Origin: Sipunculus nudus | Taxonomy: Eukaryota; Annelida; Sipuncula; Golfingiida; Sipunculidae | Assembly (NCBI GenBank): GCA_026874595.1 | Contig: CM049314.1 | Location: forward strand, 52,869,812 to 52,933,811 | Direction of reading: 5' to 3' | DNA length: 64,000 bases | In this document: positions 21,500-32,341 of the stretch, piece by piece | Layout: the number at the start of each line of letters is the position of its first letter | How positions within the stretch are numbered: position 1 is the first letter of the stretch | Program-made: the position numbers and the translations under genes | The notes under the pieces: generated by a model | Database searches by the model: none | What the model was told of the DNA's origin: nothing | Seen by the model: the letters and a program-made list of their open reading frames with translations, nothing else

Positions 21500-22110
21500 G
21501 AGTGAAATAACTGATATGCTTAAATCTTAAAATAGGCAAAAAAAATAGGTTTGGTACTTAGGCACTTTTTTCAGAAATCAGTGCGGGCGGGCAATTTTTT
21601 GTTTTACCTTTTTGTATGTTTTGATTAAAATGTCATATGACCAGGGAAAAGCATGAAAATAACAGAATTATTTGCTAAACAGGTAAAAGTTCTACATAAA
21701 AAGGGAAATCTTGTCAAAAGTTGTATTATTTTATCTTCTTGAAAGATGGAAAAAAAATCATGGGGGGAGGGGGGTGGGGGTAAAAATTGACGCGGGCGGT
21801 GCCCAAGAACCATACCTTTTATTTTTTATTTTTTGCCTTAATCTTTGCATTTAACCGGGGTCCATGGTCTCGGAGAGCACACAAGACTTCTAAGAGCATA
21901 GATCGCGAGATCACCAGAGGAGCCGTGAGTTTGTTCACGGTCGACCCCAATCCTGCAGGTTCTGGTGGTCTGCAGCTGTTCACAAATATCCTCATCCTCA
22001 ACTAATGAATTTGAAGTATTAAGCTTTTAAAAAAATCTATTTGATAATTAATAAAAAGAAATATAAAAATTAATCACGAACTTTGGGAAATTCGATAAAA
22101 GGATAGATAT
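21500..22110. other. interior of the nested elements, no gene
   Basis: Two GC-rich phrases (GTGCGGGCGGGCAATTTTT near 21581 and ACGCGGGCGGTGCCC near 21790) look like element ends. A less AT-rich block at 21850-22000 has no recognised content. Confidence 0.35.
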
Positions 22111-22181
22111 AGCAGCTCAGCGGGTGCCGCGCGTTGGAGGCGCACCCTCCGGATCCGCCACTTACAGCAAAGGCAATTCAA

Positions 22182-22183
<2 letters not shown>

Positions 22184-22231
<48 letters not shown>
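22184..22231. repeat. (TA)24 microsatellite
   Basis: Uninterrupted AT alternation of about 48 bases. Confidence 0.95.
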
Positions 22232-22233
<2 letters not shown>

Positions 22234-22282
22234 TATTAGCTTAATTGAAATTCCAATAGGACGGCGAGTACTATATGCGACC

Positions 22283-22328
22283 GGGGGGGGGGGGGGGGGG
22301 GGGCATGGCGACCTGCGCCCCCCCCCCC
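22283..22328. repeat. G21 run facing a C11 run
   Basis: A 21-G run (22283-22303) and an 11-C run (22318-22328) lie 14 bases apart and can pair as a short hairpin at the right end of the outer element. Length is likely unreliable in any assembly. Confidence 0.85.
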
Positions 22329-22341
22329 GGCTACGCCCCTG

Positions 22342-23080
22342 AAATTGATAAACATAAAACAAATTTGATGGAATAAAAACATATGGATCTAATGCAAACA
22401 TTTGTTCATTATTTTCCTGCCTCAGGGGAATGGTGATCAGCTTTGTTTGTCCATCTCTCTGTCTATTTTTGAATATTTAATGATAATGATTTTTTTTCCT
22501 GTAAGCACTGTTGAAATAAATTTCATACCCTGTGTATATATATGCAAAGGTATTGTTAATCATAGGACCCTAATTTTTTTAATTTTTTTTTTATTAAATG
22601 TTATAGGCCACAGTTTTATATTTAGTTTATGGCCATTTGAAAATGGAGGGTTTGATTTTTTTCCAACATTTTATTCCAGTTAATAGATTAAACGTGTATT
22701 ATTATACTTCAGCTTATCTTCACTTTCTTCCTTATTCTATAATTGACAAGGTTACATACATTGCCAGTGGAGTGGATATTTTATTCACATATTACTGTTA
22801 CATTATTAAAAAATCCTCATACTTTTACAAATATGAGATTCCTGCATATATTTGCATAGTACATAAAAATGCAAAGTATTGGTAATGCAAACAGATATTA
22901 TAAAAATATTTAAACATATTTTAATATATGATTATCACCAGATACCAGGGCCATTTCTTCAGCTTTTCAAATGTATATACAAAATAACATTAGAAATTGA
23001 TATTTTTCACAGTTGCTAAATTTTTACAAAATTCAGCTGAGTGCCGTGACCCATGCATGAGTCCTTGTTTTAACTTAGAT
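22342..23080. other. AT-rich stretch without supported genes
   Basis: Overlapping plus-strand frames at 22402-22683 and 22637-22885 encode Phe/Ile/Tyr-rich strings, expected from AT-rich DNA by chance. Nothing else is seen. Confidence 0.35.
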
Positions 23081-23083
23081 ATG

Positions 23084-23359
23084 TTAAAACAGTTCATTTT
23101 TTTCACAAATTAATGTGTTTGTTCCATTTATCCCCCACCCCAATAAATGCGACTGGTTTTCTCCAGCAAAAATATCTGAAAATAATCTTGAAATGAAACC
23201 CTCCCGAAATTTAATAACCACGATTGTGTTCTTTGTTGAGTGACCAGTATAGGTTACACTGACGTAGCGGCGTGCCTGGAGATTCTGTGTAGGATTTGAC
23301 AGGACAGAGCCGAATGCAATACCGCACTTCAAGACTCTCGTAAATATTGCATTATGCAA
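23084..23359 (-). CDS. possible first coding exon, mitochondrial-presequence-like
   Basis: The minus-strand frame of 91 codons starts at ATG 23357-23359. Its first ~33 residues (MHNAIFTRVLKCGIAFGS, then NLQARRYVS) are basic, lack acidic residues and end in RRYVS, the pattern of a mitochondrial targeting sequence with an MPP-type cleavage site. Sequence here is less AT-rich than either side. Upstream on the same strand (23700-23800) is a promoter-like cluster. Only the N-terminal part looks coding; a splice donor could lie near 23240-23255, but none is strong. I cannot name the protein and see no downstream exon. It could be chance. Confidence 0.25.
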   Translation of the reverse strand: MHNAIFTRVLKCGIAFGSVLSNPTQNLQARRYVSVTYTGHSTKNTIVVIKFREGFISRLFSDIFAGENQSHLLGWGINGTNTLICEKNELF

Positions 23360-23724
23360 CAGGGCAGTTACCCATTATGGTATCTGGTAATGAATCTTTT
23401 TAGCTATTTTATGACACCTGTTTTGTAAATGTAGAGCGACTATAAGCGCAACAGTGAAACGGCCAGTAAATGATGTTAATATTCTATGAATTGTTCAGCG
23501 CAGTGCTGCCATCAGGAGCTCCCAATGAAAACAAGTTAATAACGCGAAAACCAATCACACATGATATGTATTTCTGGGTTGAATTAAGAAGTGTATTGTC
23601 CTAGGAGCTAGGAAAATATCATAATTGTGCCGGAAACAGGGTAGATATATTTTTAAATGGACAGAGTGTTAAACATTACAAAGTTGGCTGCAGAAAAGGT
23701 CGGTCTAGCCTATACACGGAAGCT

Positions 23725-23785
23725 AGGTTTGGCGGCCATATTGGCCTCGTTGTGGTTTGGCGAGTAAACAAACACCACGTGCTTT
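23725..23785. promoter_or_regulatory. promoter-like motif cluster
   Basis: GGCGGCCATATTGG (a YY1-like GCGGCCAT core) is followed by TTTGGCGAGTAAACA (forkhead-type GTAAACA) and CACCACGTGC (E-box CACGTG). The TTGGCGAGTAAACA plus E-box module recurs inverted at 26622-26653. It is 5' of the possible minus-strand exon. Function is inferred from motifs only. Confidence 0.3.
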
Positions 23786-24109
23786 TGTATTATTATGGAA
23801 ATAAACGTAAATCATAACTTAATCCACTACACCTTTCATATTTTCTTTCATGACTGAGTAAAATAATGTTATATAACCTGACACCGTTGAAATTAAACAT
23901 CCCACAGCTGTTAAGGAAAATGTATCTCATGACACTATTAACATAGACAGCCGTCAAGAGGCCCGTATATCATCAGCTCCTTGATATCACTTGGCGGTTG
24001 TGTCACAGTCAGTTCAGTGGGCAATGCTTTCCATATGATACGGTTTTTCGGGTTAGATAAGACAAATCATGACTTCTTCATTATACTTATTTCATCTTGT
24101 ATAAGTTTT

Positions 24110-24180
24110 GACCAAATATAATATATATATATATTATTTATTATGTATATCTTTATATATACATGTATATATATGTATAT

Positions 24181-24231
<51 letters not shown>

Positions 24232-24603
24232 AGCACAGAAACTGATTATTACAAAATATATATATATCAAAATAATTTGAGCACGTATGTGAACAAGCTT
24301 ATTTGTGTATGTGTGTGTGTATACATATGTATAAATATTATATTATATATATGTATATATATATTAATATATATATATGTATATATACACACATATATCT
24401 CTAAAATCAAAAGCAAAAAAACTGTTTATTCCACAATAGATATATTAAAATAATAAAACATATATATGTACATGTTCATCTGTGTATGTTTGTATATATA
24501 TAATATTAATATCATTATACAGAATTTAATACAATTAAATTTTATATATATAAAAAAGACAATACATATTTATATATATATTTAAAATATTTAATAAAAT
24601 GTA

Positions 24604-24658
<55 letters not shown>

Positions 24659-24660
24659 GT
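24110..24660. repeat. AT-rich microsatellite cluster
   Basis: Multiple (TA)n runs, the longest near 24186-24228 and 24606-24655, with TATG and CA variants between. Open frames here (Tyr/Ile repeats) are artefacts. Confidence 0.9.
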
Positions 24661-26078
24661 CGTTGTAATAATATTGATTATAGCCTGTTAATTTAAATAT
24701 ATCGATAAATTTTAGGTTATAATTCTACATTGATTTCAAGAACAATAATCTTCTATTTCCATACCCATAAATCATGCTAAATAAAAAAATGGTGTACATT
24801 TTTAATACTATACTGTATTACCGGGCCATATGAGTTGCTTTTCTTTTATGATCAATTCCACCAATTGTGGTGTTGTGTAGGTCATGTAGAACTAGGAACA
24901 AAATGAAACTTATGTAAAAAATCAGTTATATATTATTCCATGATTTAATTATAATAAGACTTGATGAAAACTGTAACTATAAGATCTGGCAATGAATGAT
25001 GTTGTGAATACCTGTCATCTTTTTATGTAGCGAACTTATTGAAGACATATTCTAATTGTATTGACGAATATAACATTTTTTTCCAAAATAAAGGCATAAT
25101 AATTTATATTATAATGTGCATGCAGTTTAATATTTCGATGGTAATTAATTAAAAGTTATGCTAGAACACATTAAACTGGTTTCAAGAGTAAGATACAAGA
25201 TGTTCATTATTTCAAGATAAACAAATAATGACAGATCATTATAAATATTCTCAGAGAGAGTATATGAATGAGTATTTGCAAACACTCTACTAAACCATTA
25301 GTTTTGGATCCCTTCATATACAACATTTATTCACGTCATCAGAAAATCCATAGAGAAATTATATTTTAGACGAATGTCATATTATATTATATTATATTAA
25401 ATCGTAAAAACATAATATAAAATTTTCCTTTACTTATATTTATATTGCTAAACGTTGTTCGCCAGTGAAAACACAATTTTCTTGGCAATATTTCTAATTT
25501 AACATGAAATTCAACTGCGTATACTATATATATAAAAAAAAGCTTAAGTCAGGCAACCAGGCAAAGCCCATCATAAACAAATGTGTCCAGTCTGACCGGT
25601 CTAGCCAAATGTTCAGACATTTCTTGCAAACCATTATGAAAAGGGCCTAATTACGTGCCTTAATTAGATGTTAACGAATAAAATTTGTCATATTCTGTTT
25701 TTGAGGCTGGCTGAGTTCTAAGAAGAAAGTAATTATATTGGTTAAATAAATTTAAGAAATAGCTTAATGAAAATTAGGTGCGCCATGAAACAACAGCATA
25801 TATACAGAATACGATACAAATATAATTACCAAAAATTAATGGCAGACTGTGTAAATACCATGTACCACGTCGGACCCATTCCGCCTTTGCGTGATTCCCT
25901 TCACTGTGAAACAATTTCAACTTTAATGAATTATACTCATGTTTATATTTTTTTTCTGTTATATTATTTTGTTTTGGGTACAAAAATGTTTGCAAAGAAT
26001 CATGTAAAGTTATTTTTGTATATTATTTCATTACATATATTAATACGCCCCTTTGAAGCATTTTCTTACCAGACTATG

Positions 26079-26080
<2 letters not shown>
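24661..26080. other. AT-rich stretch without supported genes
   Basis: A 127-codon plus-strand frame (25767-26150) runs into the (TA)n tract and has no recognisable domain. A short (ATATT)n run lies near 25380-25400. No RNA gene was recognised. Confidence 0.35.
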
Positions 26081-26081
<1 letters not shown>

Positions 26082-26137
<56 letters not shown>

Positions 26138-26168
26138 AACATATATATAAATATATATATATATATAT
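26082..26168. repeat. (TA)n microsatellite
   Basis: TA alternation of about 52 bases followed by interrupted TATA runs. Confidence 0.95.
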
Positions 26169-26170
26169 GT

Positions 26171-26610
26171 ATATCCAACACTGAAAGTTTTATTAAAGTC
26201 TTTAAATTTAACCAGATGCATAATCATCAGCAGTTAATAAGTTGCATGATCCGATAGGAATTCCCTGTGTGTCATGAATCCCTAGACATTAGTAATCATA
26301 GTGTAAAGTCTGCTGTTAAACCTCAGATGAAATGTAAATGTATCACAAGACCACGGCCTGGACATCCTATCAATATTAAGGAGATGTGACGACATGTATA
26401 CCAGACCAGAACAGACACGCCATACTGGCCCAGCCACTGTCTGACAGATGGTGGATTTCTTCCCATTAAAGCTAAATCTGGTCACAACATCATGGGCTTA
26501 ACCTACTTTTAGTTATACTCGTTGGATTGGAATGTTAATTTAGACCAGCACCATGTTTATTTAATCCAAAACAGGTGTAAACTTTTCAATATTATTATAT
26601 ATTTTAACAC
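26171..26610. other. non-coding stretch before the macrosatellite
   Basis: No repeat, gene or RNA was recognised; it does not resemble the macrosatellite unit. Confidence 0.35.
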
Positions 26611-26617
26611 CATATTC

Positions 26618-26702
26618 AAAGCGCCCACGTGCTACTGTTTACTCGCCAACCGGAAGTAAACAAAGTTTTCATCCGGGGCCCTCACTTCCATATAGGACAC
26701 GT
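26618..26702. promoter_or_regulatory. promoter-like motif cluster at the array's left edge
   Basis: CCCACGTGC (E-box), TGTTTACTCGCCAACC (inverse of the 23755 module), CCGGAAGT (ETS-type), GTAAACA and ACTTCC occur within about 70 bp. The first array unit then opens with another E-box (ACACGTGG). This density of promoter-type motifs in AT-rich DNA is unusual; function is not shown. Confidence 0.3.
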
Positions 26703-27871
26703 GGCTGTATTTATTTTCCCTATATAACATCTATAAAACACCTGAGGTTTGGGCCTCTTTTAAATAATTTTCAAAATAAATTCTGATATTAAACTTTTTT
26801 TTACCTGAGAATTTGTTGTTTCTTCAGTCAAACTAGACCAAGAAAAATGGGGCTTGTGTATCTCCTTTTTTAACAATCCTGGCCCGAATGCAGTGAAGCC
26901 CAAAATACCCCACCAAGCAGTCCCAAACAAGCATTTGGACAACATCTCTTTGATTGGCCATAGATTTTAAAAAAAAATGACCAATACTGTCAATTTTATT
27001 GGAAATTATGCTTAACATACTTAAAAATCAAACAATGGGGTGTTTTTGATGCTCCAGCACATGATGGCTAGAGCCAACCAGAGAAAGCCAGACCATTTAC
27101 TACTCTCCTTCAGGTTCAGGGCTTGGTGACCCCAGGTCATGTAAACAAATAGGACCACGTGACCTTAAGATACACAATTTTATTTGCCCCCTATTTACAT
27201 GAAAGCAAACTATAATGGCATGAAAGCACTATCAGAATTCAAAGTTACAGGACCCTATCACTAAAAAATAATATTTCAGAGCCCTATAACTATCCTATTA
27301 TCTAGTGCGGTATACCTGACAGTGGCCACTGTGAAAAATCAAATATCATTCTGCAATTATTCTAAACTTATCTCACTTTTCTATATGTGAGGCACTATTT
27401 ACTTAGTGCTAATATGTAATACCCCTGATATGTTATTAAAGACCAAATTGTGTGGGAGACATATCTGATATATGCTCTGATTATGTCAGACTTAGAAAAA
27501 AAGCATGATTTTCAATATAGTTTTGGTGTCTGGGACTCCATCCAACCTGGACAGTCAGGTTTATAATAAAATATGCTGAAAAGTACTCTGGAAGTACAGT
27601 GTCATGGATACCTGACTCTAAGAAATTGATGAAACAAGAGTCTGTAGTGAATATTGTTGCCTGATGACTGTCTTCATTTCCAATGCCTGTATGCATGGTG
27701 TCTGGGCAAAACAGCAATTCTGAATTCAGTCACTGTTGATCTTCACCCAACATTTAGAAAATGAGTTTCTGGATCTGAAAATACATCAGATTATTTCACA
27801 TTATTAATAAAAGATGAAAATATAATGATGTGTCAGTGTTATTACTGTTATAAGTATAACTTTACATATAA

Positions 27872-27921
<50 letters not shown>

Positions 27922-27986
27922 CAAACAATATACATATGAACATATATATATTCATATATTTATATCTATATATATATATATAAATT

Positions 27987-28028
<42 letters not shown>

Positions 28029-28355
28029 TACTGGTGACAGTTGATCCATGCTGTCAAATAGGGAAAATGCTAATCATGGGAAATTATTCGAGCCTGCTGT
28101 TATACAATAATGCACATACTGGCCATATACCATTGCTTTTTTATTCATTGAGGCCATAAAATTCACCAAATGACACATTTTAACTACACCTTTTTTTTTG
28201 CAATGAGTCAACATGCACAAAATCCATGTAAAAATAAAACATGATATACAGAAACATGGTATGTCAAGATATTGTGCAACCTCAAATTTGGCAAATGAAT
28301 GGGGCGCAAACAAATGGGGGTTTATAAATAAATAAATAAATAATTATATATTTAC

Positions 28356-28410
<55 letters not shown>

Positions 28411-28852
28411 AATACCCAGTCATGAACCAAAAGTAGAAAAAAAGCAATTCCTCTCTTCTACCCCCCCCCCCCCCCCTGTTCTCCTGTTCCCTTATCATTC
28501 TGCCCCCCCCCCCCCCCCCCAAATACGGCCATTCACCCTAAAAGTCATCCACACCACTCCAAGTGAAATGCCGACACAAATCTGGCACCAAAAAGTGTTG
28601 TTTACCTATTGAAATCAGCCCTAGAATTGTAATCCAGTCTTGTTATGGTATGAAGATAGAGTGACAGTTCATGTTTCTTACCTGTCAGGAATCCGCTTCC
28701 CAAAACCAAGTTTTTCTCATAAAAACAGCCTGGAAATAAAGAATATAGTACTTGAATAAGCTGAAAAGACTCTGAACATCAGTTCAGGCACAGTTTTGTG
28801 GCAGCGATCAGCCTGTATTATCACCCACATCGTAAAGACAGGTTTTTGTGAA
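26695..28852 (+). repeat. macrosatellite unit 1 (full, 2,158 bp)
   Basis: Leftmost copy and already complete, so the array edge coincides with the unit boundary used by all other copies. Tracts: (CA)16, (TG)22, C16 and C18. Confidence 0.95.
26697..26702. promoter_or_regulatory. E-box CACGTG at unit start (unit 1)
   Basis: GGACACGTGG; a second E-box, GACCACGTGACC, lies at 27153-27164. Both repeat in each full unit and both fall in the segment missing from short units. TATA-like TATATAA and CTATAAAA follow within 40 bp. Binding by bHLH factors such as USF/MYC/TFE is the usual meaning of the motif; no function is shown. Confidence 0.3.
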
Positions 28853-29769
28853 GGACACGTGGCTGTATTTATTTTCCCTATATAACATCTATAAAACACC
28901 TGAGGTTTGGGCCTCTTTTAAATAATTTTCAAAATAAATTCTGATATTAAACTTTTTTTTACCTGAGAATTTGTTGTTTCTTCAGTCAAACTAGACCAAG
29001 AAAAATGGGGCTTGTGTATCTCCTTTTTTAACAATCCTGGCCCGAATGCAGTGAAGCCCAAAATACCCCACCAAGCAGTCCCAAACAAGCATTTGGACAA
29101 CATCTCTTTGATTGGCCATAGATTTTAAAAAAAAATGACCAATACTGTCAATTTTATTGGAAATTATGCTTAACATACTTAAAAATCAAACAATGGGGTG
29201 TTTTTGATGCTCCAGCACATGATGGCTAGAGCCAACCAGAGAAAGCCAGACCATTTACTACTCTCCTTCAGGTTCAGGGCTTGGTGACCCCAGGTCATGT
29301 AAACAAATAGGACCACGTGACCTTAAGATACACAATTTTATTTGCCCCCTATTTACATGAAAGCAAACTATAATGGCATGAAAGCACTATCAGAATTCAA
29401 AGTTACAGGACCCTATCACTAAAAAATAATATTTCAGAGCCCTATAACTATCCTATTATCTAGTGCGGTATACCTGACAGTGGCCACTGTGAAAAATCAA
29501 ATATCATTCTGCAATTATTCTAAACTTATCTCACTTTTCTATATGTGAGGCACTATTTACTTAGTGCTAATATGTAATACCCCTGATATGTTATTAAAGA
29601 CCAAATTGTGTGGGAGACATATCTGATATATGCTCTGATTATGTCAGACTTAGAAAAAAAGCATGATTTTCAATATAGTTTTGGTGTCTGGGACTCCATC
29701 CAACCTGGACAGTCAGGTTTATAATAAAATATGCTGAAAAGTACTCTGGAAGTACAGTGTCATGGATAC

Positions 29770-29877
29770 CTGACTCTAAGAAATTGATGAAACAAGAGTC
29801 TGTAGTGAATATTGTTGCCTGATGACTGTCTTCATTTCCAATGCCTGTATGCATGGTGTCTGGGCAAAACAGCAATT
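29770..29877 (-). other. candidate 108-nt exon in the unit (unit 2 copy)
   Basis: On the minus strand GAATTCAG (acceptor side) precedes a 36-codon open segment (reading FCPDTMHTGIGNEDSHQ ...) that ends at a donor, GAGTCAG|GTATCC. Entered after two bases, it leaves one base over, the same phase as the 48-nt segment. Its polypyrimidine tract is poor; a better acceptor 55 nt upstream (GTATTTTCAG) would bring in stop codons in all frames. Unit 13 has an in-frame 3-bp deletion here. Confidence 0.2.
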
Positions 29878-30029
29878 CTGAATTCAGTCACTGTTGATCT
29901 TCACCCAACATTTAGAAAATGAGTTTCTGGATCTGAAAATACATCAGATTATTTCACATTATTAATAAAAGATGAAAATATAATGATGTGTCAGTGTTAT
30001 TACTGTTATAAGTATAACTTTACATATAA

Positions 30030-30081
<52 letters not shown>

Positions 30082-30146
30082 CAAACAATATACATATGAA
30101 CATATATATATTCATATATTTATATCTATATATATATATATAAATT

Positions 30147-30153
<7 letters not shown>

Positions 30154-30190
<37 letters not shown>

Positions 30191-30517
30191 TACTGGTGAC
30201 AGTTGATCCATGCTGTCAAATAGGGAAAATGCTAATCATGGGAAATTATTCGAGCCTGCTGTTATACAATAATGCACATACTGGCCATATACCATTGCTT
30301 TTTTATTCATTGAGGCCATAAAATTCACCAAATGACACATTTTAACTACACCTTTTTTTTTGCAATGAGTCAACATGCACAAAATCCATGTAAAAATAAA
30401 ACATGATATACAGAAACATGGTATGTCAAGATATTGTGCAACCTCAAATTTGGCAAATGAATGGGGCGCAAACAAATGGGGGTTTATAAATAAATAAATA
30501 AATAATTATATATTTAC

Positions 30518-30566
<49 letters not shown>
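30154..30566. repeat. inverted CA/TG microsatellite pair (unit 2 copy)
   Basis: A (CA)17 run at 30154-30188 and a (TG)20 run at 30527-30566 are complementary in inverse order, with about 338 bp between. Every unit has this pair with differing lengths. A single strand could form a stem of about 34 bp. Confidence 0.8.
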
Positions 30567-30568
<2 letters not shown>

Positions 30569-30836
30569 AATACCCAGTCATGAACCAAAAGTAGAAAAAA
30601 AGCAATTCCTCTCTTCTACCCCCCCCCCCCCCCCTGTTCTCCTGTTCCCTTATCATTCTGCCCCCCCCCCCCCCCAAATACGGCCATTCACCCTAAAAGT
30701 CATCCACACCACTCCAAGTGAAATGCCGACACAAATCTGGCACCAAAAAGTGTTGTTTACCTATTGAAATCAGCCCTAGAATTGTAATCCAGTCTTGTTA
30801 TGGTATGAAGATAGAGTGACAGTTCATGTTTCTTAC

Positions 30837-30884
30837 CTGTCAGGAATCCGCTTCCCAAAACCAAGTTTTTCTCATAAAAACAGC
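30837..30884 (-). other. candidate 48-nt exon in the unit (unit 2 copy)
   Basis: On the minus strand the segment follows a classic acceptor (TATTCTTTATTTCCAG) and ends at a strong donor (CTGACAG|GTAAGAAA). Length is 48 nt, a multiple of three. Read after two bases it is open (CFYEKNLVLGSGFLT) and leaves one base, so it could be skipped or repeated without breaking frame. Identical copies recur in every unit. I do not recognise the peptide. No start or terminal exon is identified. Confidence 0.3.
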
Positions 30885-31007
30885 CTGGAAATAAAGAATA
30901 TAGTACTTGAATAAGCTGAAAAGACTCTGAACATCAGTTCAGGCACAGTTTTGTGGCAGCGATCAGCCTGTATTATCACCCACATCGTAAAGACAGGTTT
31001 TTGTGAA

Positions 31008-32184
31008 GGACACGTGGCTGTATTTATTTTCCCTATATAACATCTATAAAACACCTGAGGTTTGGGCCTCTTTTAAATAATTTTCAAAATAAATTCTGAT
31101 ATTAAACTTTTTTTTACCTGAGAATTTGTTGTTTCTTCAGTCAAACTAGACCAAGAAAAATGGGGCTTGTGTATCTCCTTTTTTAACAATCCTGGCCCGA
31201 ATGCAGTGAAGCCCAAAATACCCCACCAAGCAGTCCCAAACAAGCATTTGGACAACATCTCTTTGATTGGCCATAGATTTTAAAAAAAAATGACCAATAC
31301 TGTCAATTTTATTGGAAATTATGCTTAACATACTTAAAAATCAAACAATGGGGTGTTTTTGATGCTCCAGCACATGATGGCTAGAGCCAACCAGAGAAAG
31401 CCAGACCATTTACTACTCTCCTTCAGGTTCAGGGCTTGGTGACCCCAGGTCATGTAAACAAATAGGACCACGTGACCTTAAGATACACAATTTTATTTGC
31501 CCCCTATTTACATGAAAGCAAACTATAATGGCATGAAAGCACTATCAGAATTCAAAGTTACAGGACCCTATCACTAAAAAATAATATTTCAGAGCCCTAT
31601 AACTATCCTATTATCTAGTGCGGTATACCTGACAGTGGCCACTGTGAAAAATCAAATATCATTCTGCAATTATTCTAAACTTATCTCACTTTTCTATATG
31701 TGAGGCACTATTTACTTAGTGCTAATATGTAATACCCCTGATATGTTATTAAAGACCAAATTGTGTGGGAGACATATCTGATATATGCTCTGATTATGTC
31801 AGACTTAGAAAAAAAGCATGATTTTCAATATAGTTTTGGTGTCTGGGACTCCATCCAACCTGGACAGTCAGGTTTATAATAAAATATGCTGAAAAGTACT
31901 CTGGAAGTACAGTGTCATGGATACCTGACTCTAAGAAATTGATGAAACAAGAGTCTGTAGTGAATATTGTTGCCTGATGACTGTCTTCATTTCCAATGCC
32001 TGTATGCATGGTGTCTGGGCAAAACAGCAATTCTGAATTCAGTCACTGTTGATCTTCACCCAACATTTAGAAAATGAGTTTCTGGATCTGAAAATACATC
32101 AGATTATTTCACATTATTAATAAAAGATGAAAATATAATGATGTGTCAGTGTTATTACTGTTATAAGTATAACTTTACATATAA

Positions 32185-32234
<50 letters not shown>

Positions 32235-32299
32235 CAAACAATATACATATGAACATATATATATTCATATATTTATATCTATATATATATATATAAATT

Positions 32300-32341
<42 letters not shown>

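Larger units (their letters stand above)
20622..22162. mobile_element. inner element with CAGTGKCGGATCC ends
   Basis: CAGTGTCGGATCCAGATATT plus a G-run (about 20649-20665) on the left faces CTCCGGATCCGCCACTT on the right. The ends match those of the 15976-18051 element, so both belong to one family. No convincing target duplication was found, so the two ends might come from different copies. Confidence 0.4.
20581..22341. mobile_element. outer terminal-inverted-repeat element (AGGGGYGTAGCC ends)
   Basis: AGGGGTGTAGCCAGG at 20581-20595 faces the inverse CCGGCTACGCCCCT at about 22327-22340, 13 of 15 bases alike. Such ends are widespread on invertebrate non-autonomous DNA elements. No transposase is visible and no target duplication was recognised, partly because the left end abuts the ~162-bp element. 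Confidence 0.4.
28853..31007 (+). repeat. macrosatellite unit 2 (full, 2,155 bp)
   Basis: Used here as the reference copy. Tracts: (CA)17 at 30154-30188, (TG)20 at 30527-30566, C16 and C15. Confidence 0.95.

Noticed and set aside
28963-28990. 28-nt minus-strand exon (reading LTEETTNSQ) joined to the other unit exons
   Set aside because: Good acceptor and donor, but its phase does not match the 108-nt and 48-nt candidates, and a larger version with a matching entry phase ends in the wrong phase.
29639-29875. 78-residue minus-strand open frame repeated in all units as a gene
   Set aside because: It is conserved only because the DNA units are near-identical. It has no recognisable domain, and its C-terminal third crosses the putative donor at 29770. 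Kept only as a partial exon candidate.
30236-30475. 79-residue minus-strand frame (Cys/Ile/Phe-rich) repeated in all units
   Set aside because: Lies between the CA and TG microsatellites, has chance-like composition and no splice or start context. Repetition alone is not evidence of coding.
30528-30767. Plus-strand frame reading Cys-Val repeats then Pro runs
   Set aside because: Direct translation of (TG)n and poly-C tracts; the frame changes from unit to unit with tract length.
30831-30850. U1 snRNA-like start (TTCTTACCTGTCAGG)
   Set aside because: Only the donor-complement core matches; no Sm site, stem-loops or snRNA promoter are present. Better explained as a minus-strand splice donor.
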